DNA of 7,475 nucleotides from an uncultured bacterium (GTDB lineage Bacteria; Spirochaetota; Spirochaetia; Sphaerochaetales; Sphaerochaetaceae): positions 1-7,475 of the forward strand of contig CAJMOS010000125.1 in assembly GCA_905215015.1 (NCBI GenBank), written 5' to 3'. Of this stretch, positions 1 through 5,716 are shown in pieces. The translations under genes and the position numbers were made by a program. The stretch's first letter is position 1, and each line of letters starts with the position of its first letter. The notes under the pieces were generated by a model. The model saw only the letters and a list, made by a program, of their open reading frames with translations, had not been told where the DNA came from and ran no database searches.

Positions 1-2081
1 GAGACCGAGCCGGAAAGGCTGTAGGGCAGCTTGGTGAACAGGCCCTTGCCGGAGTAGCTGAAAGAGCCGACCATGTTCTGCAGGATATCCGAGTGCTCGT
101 CATCGGCCGCGTCGGCAGGACCGTTGTAGCTGAAGGTCAGCGAAAGCGAGCCTACACCCCGCATCACCACGTCGTTGAAGCGCTCCGTGACCGACCCGCT
201 GAGAATCGGGCTCTTGTAGGCCTCCGTCATGCGTCCGGTGGCCTGGATCTGCGTCGTCCCGAGCACGTTGGCCCAGATACCGTTCAGCGTACCGCTGAAG
301 GCGCCAGGAGTAGCGGAAATGTCACTGCTCAGCGTGAAGGTGTCGGTGACGCCGACAGACTGCCAGAACCGGGCGGTGAAGTATTCGGGATAGTAGGAAG
401 CCCACTGGCCGCGGACCGCGTCATAATAACGGATGGATCCGGCCTGCGAGGAACTGTCGGTCATACCCTTCGGCATGCTGGCGCCAATGCCCCACGTAGA
501 GTCTCCATGGCCCATCAGCCGGGAGTCATAGGACGTATCCAAGTTGATTATCTCGGGATCCATCGGCCGGGAATCGGGGAAGATGTAAATCTTCATCTTG
601 TTCAAGCCCTGGGTGAACACAAAGTCTTTCAGGCGATAGACACCCGGCTGCAGATGGCGGGTATAAATCAGGTTCTTGTTGTTCTGGGCCAAATCTTCCT
701 GGGTCGGCTTTTTGAAAAGGGAGGAAGCGTCGTCGCTCGTGTCGTTCAGGTAGACATAGACCGTCGAGGGCTCGATGATGCTGACCGTATAGGAGAACTG
801 GCTTCCCATGGCGGAGCCACCTCCGAAGCTGTAGTTCTTCTCCAGCGTGAAGCCGATGTTGGTGGTGATGCCCATCTCGCTCGTGGTGCGGTCGCTGAGG
901 TTGCTGCCGACCGAACCGAAGGTGAGCCTCTGGTTCTGGTCGATGAACTCATGGAATGCGACCCAGTTGCCCAAGTTGAAGTCCCACTTGGCGAAACTAT
1001 CGGGATTGGTGTTGTAGACGGAGAAGGAGAAATCCAGTCCGATCTGCAGGAAGGAGAGGCTGTTGTTCACATACCAGCTGACCGAGCGGCTGGTGATTTC
1101 GTCGAAGGTGTCCGGATAGGTCACCGAGCCGTACAGGTTCATCGAGGCGACCCAGGAGAACTTGGCCGGCTTCAACTCGGTGGCTCCGCTCATGGCGTAC
1201 TGGTCGCGACGGTTGGTGTAACGGGTCGTCATGCTCAACGTCCGCATCTCCAGGTCAGAGTACGGAATGGTCAGGTACAGGGCGAAGGCGGTGCTGTCGA
1301 AGGTGCTCTGCACATTCCGTCCAGCAAGGTCCTCAAGGGAAAGGTAATCGTGGTTGTCCCCGAAAACCTGCTGATAGAACCCCGCGGTCAGGTCGGTACC
1401 GATATAGTTCTTCAGCTCGGACATGTTGACCATCTTCTGGCCGCCGGAGAAGAGGGTCTCGATTTCCCCACAATACTCATCATTGACATACAGGGAAAGG
1501 TAATAGGTTCCATCCTCGTAGAGCATGGAATCATCCCCTTCTCCCGCGATATAGAAGTCGGCGAAAGGATCGCTTCCATCATCGCCCTCCCCTGCCGGCT
1601 GCGGCGCGTAGAAGAGGTTGTAATCTTCCTGGGTCATGACCGATGGCTCGAACATGTATGGAGCCTGGGGAACCAGCAGCTTGACCGTGGCGGGCTTGAG
1701 CGAGGGCGTGGCAGGAACCTTTGGCTCAGGCAGCGGTATCGAGGTGGGAAGCGCAGGAACCACGGCAGAGGAGGATGCCGGAGTGGACGGGACGACCAAA
1801 GGCACCACCTGGCTGGGAACAAGCAATGGCGTGGTTACGGCAGCTTCCGCTGGCACGGGCGCAGTTTCGGGTTCCTGGACCTGTTGGGCAACAACCAAGC
1901 CACCCACTGGCTCAGTGGCGTTGCTGGCTGGCTCTACTGCTTCAACTGATGACTCAGATGCTTGCTCTTGTGTTGTAGGATGTGTGAAACAGGTCTGGAC
2001 AAACAGCGAAAGGAACAAAAGCAATAAAAAGCAGAGAATTCCCTCGTATATGCCGTTCAGAATCTGGTGAGACTTCGCCAT
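1..2081 (-). CDS. Outer-membrane usher-like protein (chaperone-usher pathway), 3' end cut by window edge
   Basis: Continuous minus-strand frame from ATG 2081 to the window edge: 693 complete codons, no stop. An usher is an outer-membrane pore that takes chaperone-bound subunits and secretes or assembles them. Visible order: hydrophobic export segment (residues 15-30, then Cys31); a Pro/Ala/Val/Ser/Glu-rich low-complexity stretch (about 35-150); an acidic stretch with AGEGDD twice (about 167-187); an usher N-domain-like segment starting YYLSLYVND (about 193-260); then alternating aromatic/polar beta-barrel sequence. Residues 439-500 resemble the usher plug region: STVYVYLND, then LQPGVYRLKDF, then a G-N-hydrophobic strand and FPDSRP. 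It starts 6 nt after the chaperone stop, so the pair is one transcription unit. No strong ribosome site precedes this ATG, so translation is probably coupled. Family-level call by motif and context; the C-terminal domains are outside the window. The Pro-rich N-terminal extension is unusual for ushers. Confidence 0.72.
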   Translation of the reverse strand, partial: MAKSHQILNGIYEGILCFLLLLFLSLFVQTCFTHPTTQEQASESSVEAVEPASNATEPVGGLVVAQQVQEPETAPVPAEAAVTTPLLVPSQVVPLVVPSTPASSSAVVPALPTSIPLPEPKVPATPSLKPATVKLLVPQAPYMFEPSVMTQEDYNLFYAPQPAGEGDDGSDPFADFYIAGEGDDSMLYEDGTYYLSLYVNDEYCGEIETLFSGGQKMVNMSELKNYIGTDLTAGFYQQVFGDNHDYLSLEDLAGRNVQSTFDSTAFALYLTIPYSDLEMRTLSMTTRYTNRRDQYAMSGATELKPAKFSWVASMNLYGSVTYPDTFDEITSRSVSWYVNNSLSFLQIGLDFSFSVYNTNPDSFAKWDFNLGNWVAFHEFIDQNQRLTFGSVGSNLSDRTTSEMGITTNIGFTLEKNYSFGGGSAMGSQFSYTVSIIEPSTVYVYLNDTSDDASSLFKKPTQEDLAQNNKNLIYTRHLQPGVYRLKDFVFTQGLNKMKIYIFPDSRPMDPEIINLDTSYDSRLMGHGDSTWGIGASMPKGMTDSSSQAGSIRYYDAVRGQWASYYPEYFTARFWQSVGVTDTFTLSSDISATPGAFSGTLNGIWANVLGTTQIQATGRMTEAYKSPILSGSVTERFNDVVMRGVGSLSLTFSYNGPADAADDEHSDILQNMVGSFSYSGKGLFTKLPYSLSGSV

Positions 2082-2087
2082 TGCAAG

Positions 2088-2885
2088 TTATTCAGAATAC
2101 TTGATTGATCCCTGATATGTGGCCCCTGAAGCCGTCGAAAGACCTTCTGGCATCGGAATGTTGATGGTGACACGCTTCTTCGCGAGCACGTTCATTCCAA
2201 GCAGATCCCCAAGCTGGTCCTTGGTGTTCAAGACCACCGTGTTGCCCTCATTGTCGCTCACCGTCAGCTCAGCGCCAAGCAACAACTGGTGAATGGTGCC
2301 TTGGTTGGAAAGGGTGACGGCCAATTTCGGTACCTGTCTGGTCGTCTCCTTCCCGGTATCGTCCGTCGAGACCTCGGGAACCAGCACACTCGCGACACCG
2401 GTCACCACAAGCCTTGCCGTTTCCTTGCTTGGGCTGACATACGCGCTGGTGATGTAGTTATAGAGGAAGTTGAACATGCCGCTATCCGTGTTCTGGCGAC
2501 CTCTGTTGTAGGCGATCTGCTCCGCCTTGATACGGAAGGAGAGCTCGTTGGTCACCGTTCTCGGTCCACGGTACGTCACGCGGATGATCTGGCTGGACTG
2601 GGCTTTGACAATCACCTTGCTCGGCTGGATGGAAAAATAATTGGTGGCAGGCTGGTTGACCTCTTTGCCATTCTCGTCCTGGTCACGGATCAAAGCGGAA
2701 ATGGTGACAGCAATCGAGTCATCGCTGTCATTGACAATGGTATAGGTTTTTGTTGTTTCAGCACCTGAAACTCCGAAGGTCTGTTCCAGAGGAGAAAACT
2801 GATAGGCAGACAACGTACTGGCGCTCACCAGCAGGAACAGGAAAATCGCCGTAATCCGGCGCAATGTCGTGGATACTCTGAACAT
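2088..2885 (-). CDS. PapD-like periplasmic pilus/subunit chaperone
   Basis: 265 aa. Residues 1-27 form a Sec signal peptide (RR, hydrophobic core, cleavage likely after STLSA). The mature protein has two immunoglobulin-like domains in PapD order: a first strand followed by KTYTIVNDSDD (46-56), the YFSIQPSKVIVKAQSSQIIRV block (83-103) matching the family's FxIxPxxxxLxPGxxQxxRV pattern, the ELSFRIKAEQI strand (114-124), and a second domain from about residue 155. PapD-family chaperones cap fimbrial subunits in the periplasm and deliver them to the usher; the usher-like gene follows immediately. Aligned by eye to PapD, the two basic residues that hold the subunit C-terminus (PapD Arg8 and Lys112) fall on Phe37 and Thr146 here, so subunit capture may differ. 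There are no cysteines. ATG 2885 is the only upstream start, because an in-frame TGA lies just before it; its ribosome site is displaced (see hairpin 2893-2914). Confidence 0.8.
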   Translation of the reverse strand: MFRVSTTLRRITAIFLFLLVSASTLSAYQFSPLEQTFGVSGAETTKTYTIVNDSDDSIAVTISALIRDQDENGKEVNQPATNYFSIQPSKVIVKAQSSQIIRVTYRGPRTVTNELSFRIKAEQIAYNRGRQNTDSGMFNFLYNYITSAYVSPSKETARLVVTGVASVLVPEVSTDDTGKETTRQVPKLAVTLSNQGTIHQLLLGAELTVSDNEGNTVVLNTKDQLGDLLGMNVLAKKRVTINIPMPEGLSTASGATYQGSIKYSE

Positions 2886-2892
2886 CGTAGAT

Positions 2893-2914
2893 TTGCAGGC
2901 GCGTCCACCTGCAA
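2893..2914 (-). promoter_or_regulatory. Hairpin between Shine-Dalgarno and start codon of the chaperone mRNA
   Basis: On the minus strand a 9-bp stem (TTGCAGGTG against CGCCTGCAA, one G-U pair) closes a 4-nt loop. It lies between GAGGAGG (2923-2917) and ATG (2885). Linear spacing is 31 nt, too long for normal initiation. With the 22-nt hairpin folded, the remaining spacer is 2 + 7 = 9 nt, close to ideal. No other ribosome site is seen near this ATG. Confidence 0.6.
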
Positions 2915-2916
2915 CA

Positions 2917-2923
2917 CCTCCTC
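2917..2923 (-). promoter_or_regulatory. Shine-Dalgarno GAGGAGG for the chaperone gene
   Basis: This is a near-perfect anti-16S match on the minus strand, 31 nt upstream of the chaperone ATG. The frame continuing upstream from that ATG hits TGA at once, so no earlier in-frame start explains it. It probably works through the intervening hairpin. Confidence 0.6.
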
Positions 2924-2939
2924 AGAAAGGGGAATAAAA

Positions 2940-2956
2940 CAGCATGGCCAATGCTG
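2940..2956. repeat. Short inverted repeat in the chaperone leader
   Basis: CAGCAT and ATGCTG flank a 5-nt spacer. It sits in the non-coding leader upstream of the chaperone ribosome site. No T-tract follows on either strand, so it is not a terminator. It may be an operator or an mRNA structure; the function is unknown. Confidence 0.3.
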
Positions 2957-3027
2957 CTCCGCACCGTTCAGGTCTTCGCAATGGTACGGTCAATCACGAA
3001 GAAACCATCAAACCGATAGTTACAGTT

Positions 3028-3056
3028 AATGTAAAACAAAAGAAAGAAACCTGCAA
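3028..3056 (-). promoter_or_regulatory. Possible sigma-70-type promoter for the chaperone-usher operon
   Basis: On the minus strand TTGCAG (3056-3051) and TACATT (3033-3028) are separated by 17 nt, each matching four of six consensus positions. The spacer is T-rich. Transcription would start about 130 nt before the chaperone ATG. The rest of the 273-nt gap (2886-3158) holds no gene that I can see. Weak call. Confidence 0.25.
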
Positions 3057-3114
3057 TATCTGAATAGAAGTGAAATATCAACCCGCAAACACCATCAGAA
3101 GCCCCCTTCCCCAT

Positions 3115-3143
3115 TTGACACAAAATATCCATTATGCTAAGGT
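3115..3143 (+). promoter_or_regulatory. Promoter of tRNA-Pro
   Basis: A perfect -35 box TTGACA (3115-3120), 17 nt, then TAAGGT (3138-3143) preceded by TGC, an extended -10 arrangement. The predicted start near 3150 is about 9 nt before the mature tRNA 5' end. It is the strongest promoter seen in the window. With no terminator between the tRNA and the recombinase, it could also supply transcripts of the integrase and lipoprotein genes. Confidence 0.6.
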
Positions 3144-3158
3144 ACTCAATCGTTACGA

Positions 3159-3232
3159 CGGGCTGTAGCGCAGGGGTTTAGCGTACAAGTCTGGGGGACT
3201 TGGGGTCGTCGGTTCGATTCCGACCAGCCCGA
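3159..3232 (+). tRNA. tRNA-Pro (anticodon GGG)
   Basis: A 74-nt cloverleaf is fully traceable. The acceptor stem CGGGCTG pairs with CAGCCCG, with discriminator A at 3232. The D stem is GCGC/GCGT. The anticodon stem CAAGT/ACTTG closes the loop CTGGGGG, giving anticodon GGG. The T stem GTCGG/CCGAC has loop TTCGATT. The C1-G72 pair and A73 are typical of bacterial tRNA-Pro. The 3' CCA is not encoded. The gene is intact although it is the probable insertion site of the neighbouring element, as expected when an element restores the tRNA 3' end on integration. Confidence 0.95.
3208..3232 (+). other. Presumed element attachment site (attL side) in the tRNA 3' half
   Basis: Inferred from position only: an integrase gene starts 107 bp downstream of an intact tRNA gene, the usual geometry for tyrosine-recombinase elements that use the T-arm/acceptor segment as core. 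No second copy of this segment occurs in the window, so its exact limits cannot be set and the partner site should be to the right, beyond 7475. Confidence 0.4.
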
Positions 3233-3245
3233 AAATCGTATCTCT

Positions 3246-3303
3246 TGGCATTTCGACGAATTATTGTCGGGGCCGTGATGGGGTGGCATCATTTATGGCA
3301 TCA
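3246..3303 (+). repeat. Iterated TGGCAT motifs between the tRNA and the integrase
   Basis: TGGCATCA occurs twice in direct orientation at 3284-3291 and 3296-3303 (12-bp period, about one helical turn), with a third TGGCAT at 3246-3251. In this position they are candidate arm-type binding sites for the recombinase or its directionality factor. Caution: TGGCATC also appears by chance inside coding DNA elsewhere in the window (near 2147, 5768 and 6012), so only the close spacing is notable. Confidence 0.35.
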
Positions 3304-3315
3304 ACTCCCATCGCG
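3274..3315 (+). repeat. Stem-loop upstream of the integrase
   Basis: A 9-bp stem: CGTGATGGG (3274-3282) pairs with CCCATCGCG (3307-3315), including one G-T pair. The loop contains both TGGCATCA repeats. No T-run follows, so it is not an intrinsic terminator. It could shape the attachment region or the leader of the integrase mRNA. Confidence 0.4.
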
Positions 3316-3338
3316 GACCCTGTCGGGAGATAACAGGA

Positions 3339-4448
3339 ATGAGGTACCACGAGCCTTTCACACTGATCAAACGTGGACGCGTCTATTATTACTATTGCTA
3401 CGATTCGCATGGCGTCAGGCGGCGCTATTCGACGGGCCAGACCAACCGGATCAAGGCCTATAAACTCTGCATGGAGCTCTCTGAGAAGGGAGAGCTGCTG
3501 CAGGTGGTAGCCAGGGCCACATCACTTACCTTCGCAGACTACGCTCGCGGCTGGTGGTCACCGGGGTGCCGGTACGTGCGTGAGCAGGCGCTCCTGGGTA
3601 GGCGGCTCACGGATGGATACTGCAGGCGCTGCCGGTTCGTACTGGGTAAATGGATCCTCCCCTATTGGGGAAAGCGCTACATGCACACGATCACATCCGC
3701 CCAGGTGGAGAGTTGGCTGATCTGGCTCTCGGAAGCAAAAAAGATGCCGCACAAATCCGCGAACAATGCGAAAGGGATCCTGTCGGTCATGCTCGGTCAG
3801 GCACAGCACGAAGGCCTGATCACAGGCAATCCCTGCACCGCTTCCCGCTCGCTGTCAGGCAAGGCAAAGGAGCGCGGGATCCTCACCGTGGAGGAGGCGC
3901 GTCAGATCTTCTCCTCCCTGGACTTTTGGGGAGGCAACAGGATCGCCATGGCAGCCAACCTTCTGGCAGCATGCACCGGCATGAGAAACAGGGAGGTCGC
4001 GGCGCTGCAGCCCGATGATCTGAGGGAGGGATGGATCCACGTGCACAGCCAATACGACAAGGACGGCCTCAGACCAACGAAGACCAAGGCTGAGAAGAAC
4101 CTCCCTCTCCCGCTCGAGGTGATGAATATCTTGCGTCAGCTCGCAGCTGTCGGTGGCGGCAAGTGGATCTTTACCTATGACGGGATCACGCCTGCAACAA
4201 CGACGTCGTTTGTCCGAAATCTCCATTGGGCGTGTGAGCGCATCGGTATCGATTGGAAGGCAAGAAACATCTGTTTCCACAGCTGGAGGCATTTCCTCAA
4301 TTCGCTGCTGATTAACAACAACGTATCTGTCGAAATGACGCAACATATGACGGGACATACGACGATGGCGATGACGGAAAACTACCTGCATTTTGATCCG
4401 TCGAAGTACTCGCCTATTGTCGAGCTGACCAGAAAGATTGTGGAATGA
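3339..4448 (+). CDS. int: Tyrosine recombinase / phage-type integrase
   Basis: 369 aa, normal length for the family. It catalyses site-specific integration and excision of the element. The N-terminal part has a basic, Tyr-rich arm-binding-like segment (about 8-45) and then a helical core-binding domain (about 62-165; WW, ILPYWGK, NNAKGILSVMLGQA). The catalytic domain carries every expected residue: Arg216 in ACTGMRNRE, Lys248 in the PTKT turn, His314 and Arg317 in FHSWRH, His340 in TGHTT, and the nucleophile Tyr349 in TENYLHF, so it should be active. A GGGAG ribosome site ends 9 nt before ATG 3339 and sits in the loop of a small CCTGT/ACAGG hairpin (3319-3337). I see no promoter of its own. 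It runs in the same direction as tRNA-Pro and is probably reached by read-through. A lipoprotein gene follows after 19 nt. Confidence 0.95.
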   Translation: MRYHEPFTLIKRGRVYYYYCYDSHGVRRRYSTGQTNRIKAYKLCMELSEKGELLQVVARATSLTFADYARGWWSPGCRYVREQALLGRRLTDGYCRRCRFVLGKWILPYWGKRYMHTITSAQVESWLIWLSEAKKMPHKSANNAKGILSVMLGQAQHEGLITGNPCTASRSLSGKAKERGILTVEEARQIFSSLDFWGGNRIAMAANLLAACTGMRNREVAALQPDDLREGWIHVHSQYDKDGLRPTKTKAEKNLPLPLEVMNILRQLAAVGGGKWIFTYDGITPATTTSFVRNLHWACERIGIDWKARNICFHSWRHFLNSLLINNNVSVEMTQHMTGHTTMAMTENYLHFDPSKYSPIVELTRKIVE

Positions 4449-4455
4449 ACATATC

Positions 4456-4462
4456 AAGGAGG
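4456..4462 (+). promoter_or_regulatory. Ribosome binding site fixing the lipoprotein start
   Basis: AAGGAGG lies 5 nt before ATG 4468. An in-frame ATG at 4438 overlaps the integrase and would put ten polar residues before the lysines of a lipoprotein signal, so 4468 is preferred. Confidence 0.8.
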
Positions 4463-4467
4463 ATGAG

Positions 4468-4875
4468 ATGAAAAAGATTTTGTGGCTGTTGCTGCTGGTG
4501 CCGGTGCTCCTACTCGGGTGCGATGAGGGAAGCGGAGGAGGCTCCGATGAGACTGCCATGTCCGTACTCACTCATGGGACATGGTCGTCATATGAATGGG
4601 ACGACGCATACGAAGATAAGGACTTCAACAAGACGACCTACTCTGAGATTGATATCTATGTCAGATTCAGCAGCCAAGGAACGCTTGAGACACAGACCTA
4701 CTACTTCAAGGACGGGTGGAAGGAACCGGCCATATCGAGACCGTCTGGAGACTGGAAGCATGTCCCCTACACGTTCTATGGCAATTCGGTGATGAGCACA
4801 GCATTCGACAGCTGCACATACGAGAATGGGATACTGACGATCAGGCAGGACGGGGTCGAATTCAAATGCCGGTAG
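4468..4875 (+). CDS. Small lipoprotein of unknown function
   Basis: 135 aa from ATG 4468. It begins MKK, then a Leu-rich core and lipobox LLGC, so signal peptidase II should cleave before Cys18 and the Cys be lipidated. A short Gly/Ser/Glu linker (about 19-32) leads to a compact domain of about 100 residues with many Tyr/Trp/Thr and alternating strands (GTWSSYEW, IDIYVRF, TYYFK, ILTIRQDG), like small beta-sandwich or lipocalin-like lipoproteins. I do not recognise a specific family. Two cysteines near the end (in SCTY and KCR) could form a disulfide. The gap of 19 nt after the integrase and the good ribosome site indicate one transcript with it. In that setting it may be a lysogenic-conversion gene, for example a surface or superinfection-exclusion lipoprotein; this is inference only. 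It meets the opposing gene end-to-end with 3 nt between stops. Confidence 0.8.
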   Translation: MKKILWLLLLVPVLLLGCDEGSGGGSDETAMSVLTHGTWSSYEWDDAYEDKDFNKTTYSEIDIYVRFSSQGTLETQTYYFKDGWKEPAISRPSGDWKHVPYTFYGNSVMSTAFDSCTYENGILTIRQDGVEFKCR

Positions 4876-4878
4876 TGG

Positions 4879-5553
4879 TCACCACGTCCACATTAGGCCG
4901 ACAGAGACGGACATGTCTCCGTCCAGGTCGATTCCTGCACCGCCTAGGACCTGCAGGTTGCCCCTGCCGACACCCAGCACCCCGGTTATGCCCGGGGTGA
5001 AGCTATTGAACGGAACCGGATGGCTGACCATTCCGCCGATGGAGAGATGCCAGCGGCGCCGGAGATCCTGCTCCCAGGTCGCCACCTGCGCCAGTGCCTC
5101 ATCCCGCTCTGTCTCGGCGGTTTGCCTATCTTGCTGGCTCTGTGCCACCTGCTCGGCCATCTCGTCAATCTCGTGACCCTTTCCGTCCAGTTGTGAGAGT
5201 AGCTCGTCTCTGGTCTGTCCTGCGTTGTCGAGCTCATTCTGCAGCTGCGTGATCGTCGCGTCTGACTGCGCGAGTTCGCGCTGGAGTTGCGTCATCTGGG
5301 ACTTGTACTCCGCCGCTTCCCTTTTCGCCTTGCTTGCCTCTTCGGCGTACTCCTGCCTCCGCTCGATCGAGCTGATGGCAGCCTCAACAACCTCTGGATT
5401 ACTCGTCACGTAGTGCAGTGCCCAGAATGTAACGCAGAGGCATGTGACAACAACCGCGATCTGGATTGCGAGGCGGTAGCCCTTGGTTCCATCATCTTTT
5501 GGTGGCCTCATGTCGTCGTAGTCGATCACAGCATTGTCCCAATCCACTCGCAT
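4879..5553 (-). CDS. Envelope-spanning protein: inner-membrane anchor, long coiled coil, C-terminal beta domain
   Basis: 224 aa. Residues 1-26 are hydrophilic; 27-49 form one strongly hydrophobic helix without a cleavage site, so probably an uncleaved inner-membrane anchor. About 53-164 is a continuous Glu/Ala/Gln/Arg-rich coiled coil, long enough (roughly 16 nm as one helix) to cross much of a periplasm. From RRRWHLSIGG (165-174) to the terminal MWTW there are four short Gly-rich beta strands, with an aromatic last residue as in outer-membrane barrel proteins. The same end module occurs in the gene at 5717-6346. The architecture recalls phage spanin-like proteins linking both membranes; no sequence family is recognised. 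The start is uncertain: ATG 5553 has no clear ribosome site. GTG 5529 overlaps the upstream 41-aa gene's stop as GTGA, which suggests coupling and would remove 8 residues. ATG 5511 is also possible. Confidence 0.75.
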   Translation of the reverse strand: MRVDWDNAVIDYDDMRPPKDDGTKGYRLAIQIAVVVTCLCVTFWALHYVTSNPEVVEAAISSIERRQEYAEEASKAKREAAEYKSQMTQLQRELAQSDATITQLQNELDNAGQTRDELLSQLDGKGHEIDEMAEQVAQSQQDRQTAETERDEALAQVATWEQDLRRRWHLSIGGMVSHPVPFNSFTPGITGVLGVGRGNLQVLGGAGIDLDGDMSVSVGLMWTW

Positions 5554-5651
5554 ATGCGCGTGGCAAGCGCAATTATGTCGTCTCCGTTCGTCAGGCAGTT
5601 CAGTAAGAATGACAAGATCAGGTAGAAGATGCGTCTGCGATCAATCATCAT
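5526..5651 (-). CDS. 41-aa single-TM membrane peptide
   Basis: A short frame with a good ribosome site: GGAGG (5662-5658) lies 6 nt before ATG 5651 (a second ATG follows at once). The peptide starts with Met-Met-Ile-Asp and three arginines, then a hydrophobic helix (about 8-20) and a second amphipathic stretch (about 25-41). The basic N-terminus favours a membrane helix with the N-terminus inside. It overlaps the start region of the coiled-coil gene downstream, and its TGA overlaps an in-frame GTG of that gene. It begins just after an intrinsic terminator. A real small membrane protein (holin-like or accessory) and a mere leader peptide for coupled translation are both possible. Confidence 0.5.
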   Translation of the reverse strand: MMIDRRRIFYLILSFLLNCLTNGDDIIALATRICEWIGTML

Positions 5652-5667
5652 ATGTTGCCTCCAGAGC

Positions 5668-5698
5668 AAAAAGGCGACAGGAATCGACCTGCCGCCTT
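5668..5698 (-). terminator. Intrinsic terminator or attenuator inside the minus-strand gene run
   Basis: On the minus strand an 11-bp stem (AAGGCGGCAGG against CCTGTCGCCTT, one G-T pair) with a 6-nt loop runs into TTTTT (5672-5668). It lies 18 nt after the stop of the secreted coiled-coil gene (5717) and only 5 nt before the ribosome site of the 41-aa gene. There is no room for a separate promoter between it and that gene, so downstream genes depend on read-through or on a promoter upstream of the terminator. Confidence 0.75.
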
Positions 5699-5716
5699 GC
5701 GTGTAACACCACCCTA

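Noticed and set aside
93..1949. A 618-codon open frame on the plus strand
   Set aside because: It is antisense to the usher-like gene, whose minus-strand frame is open over 2081 nt with signal, barrel and plug-like features. The plus-strand product is His/Arg/Gly/Val-rich with no domain pattern and no ribosome site at its start.
3855..4571. A 238-codon minus-strand frame under the integrase
   Set aside because: The plus-strand integrase has all catalytic residues in order; this frame is its antisense shadow with no recognisable features.
4870..4890. GTGGT/ACCAC inverted repeat at the convergent gene ends, as a bidirectional terminator
   Set aside because: The two arms are separated by one base, so no RNA hairpin loop can form, and no T-tract is present on either side.
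5671..5698. T-arm-like look (CAGG TCGATT CCTG), possibly a tRNA remnant or second att copy
   Set aside because: The loop is 6 nt rather than 7, no acceptor or anticodon stem can be drawn, and the hairpin plus T-run is fully explained as a terminator.
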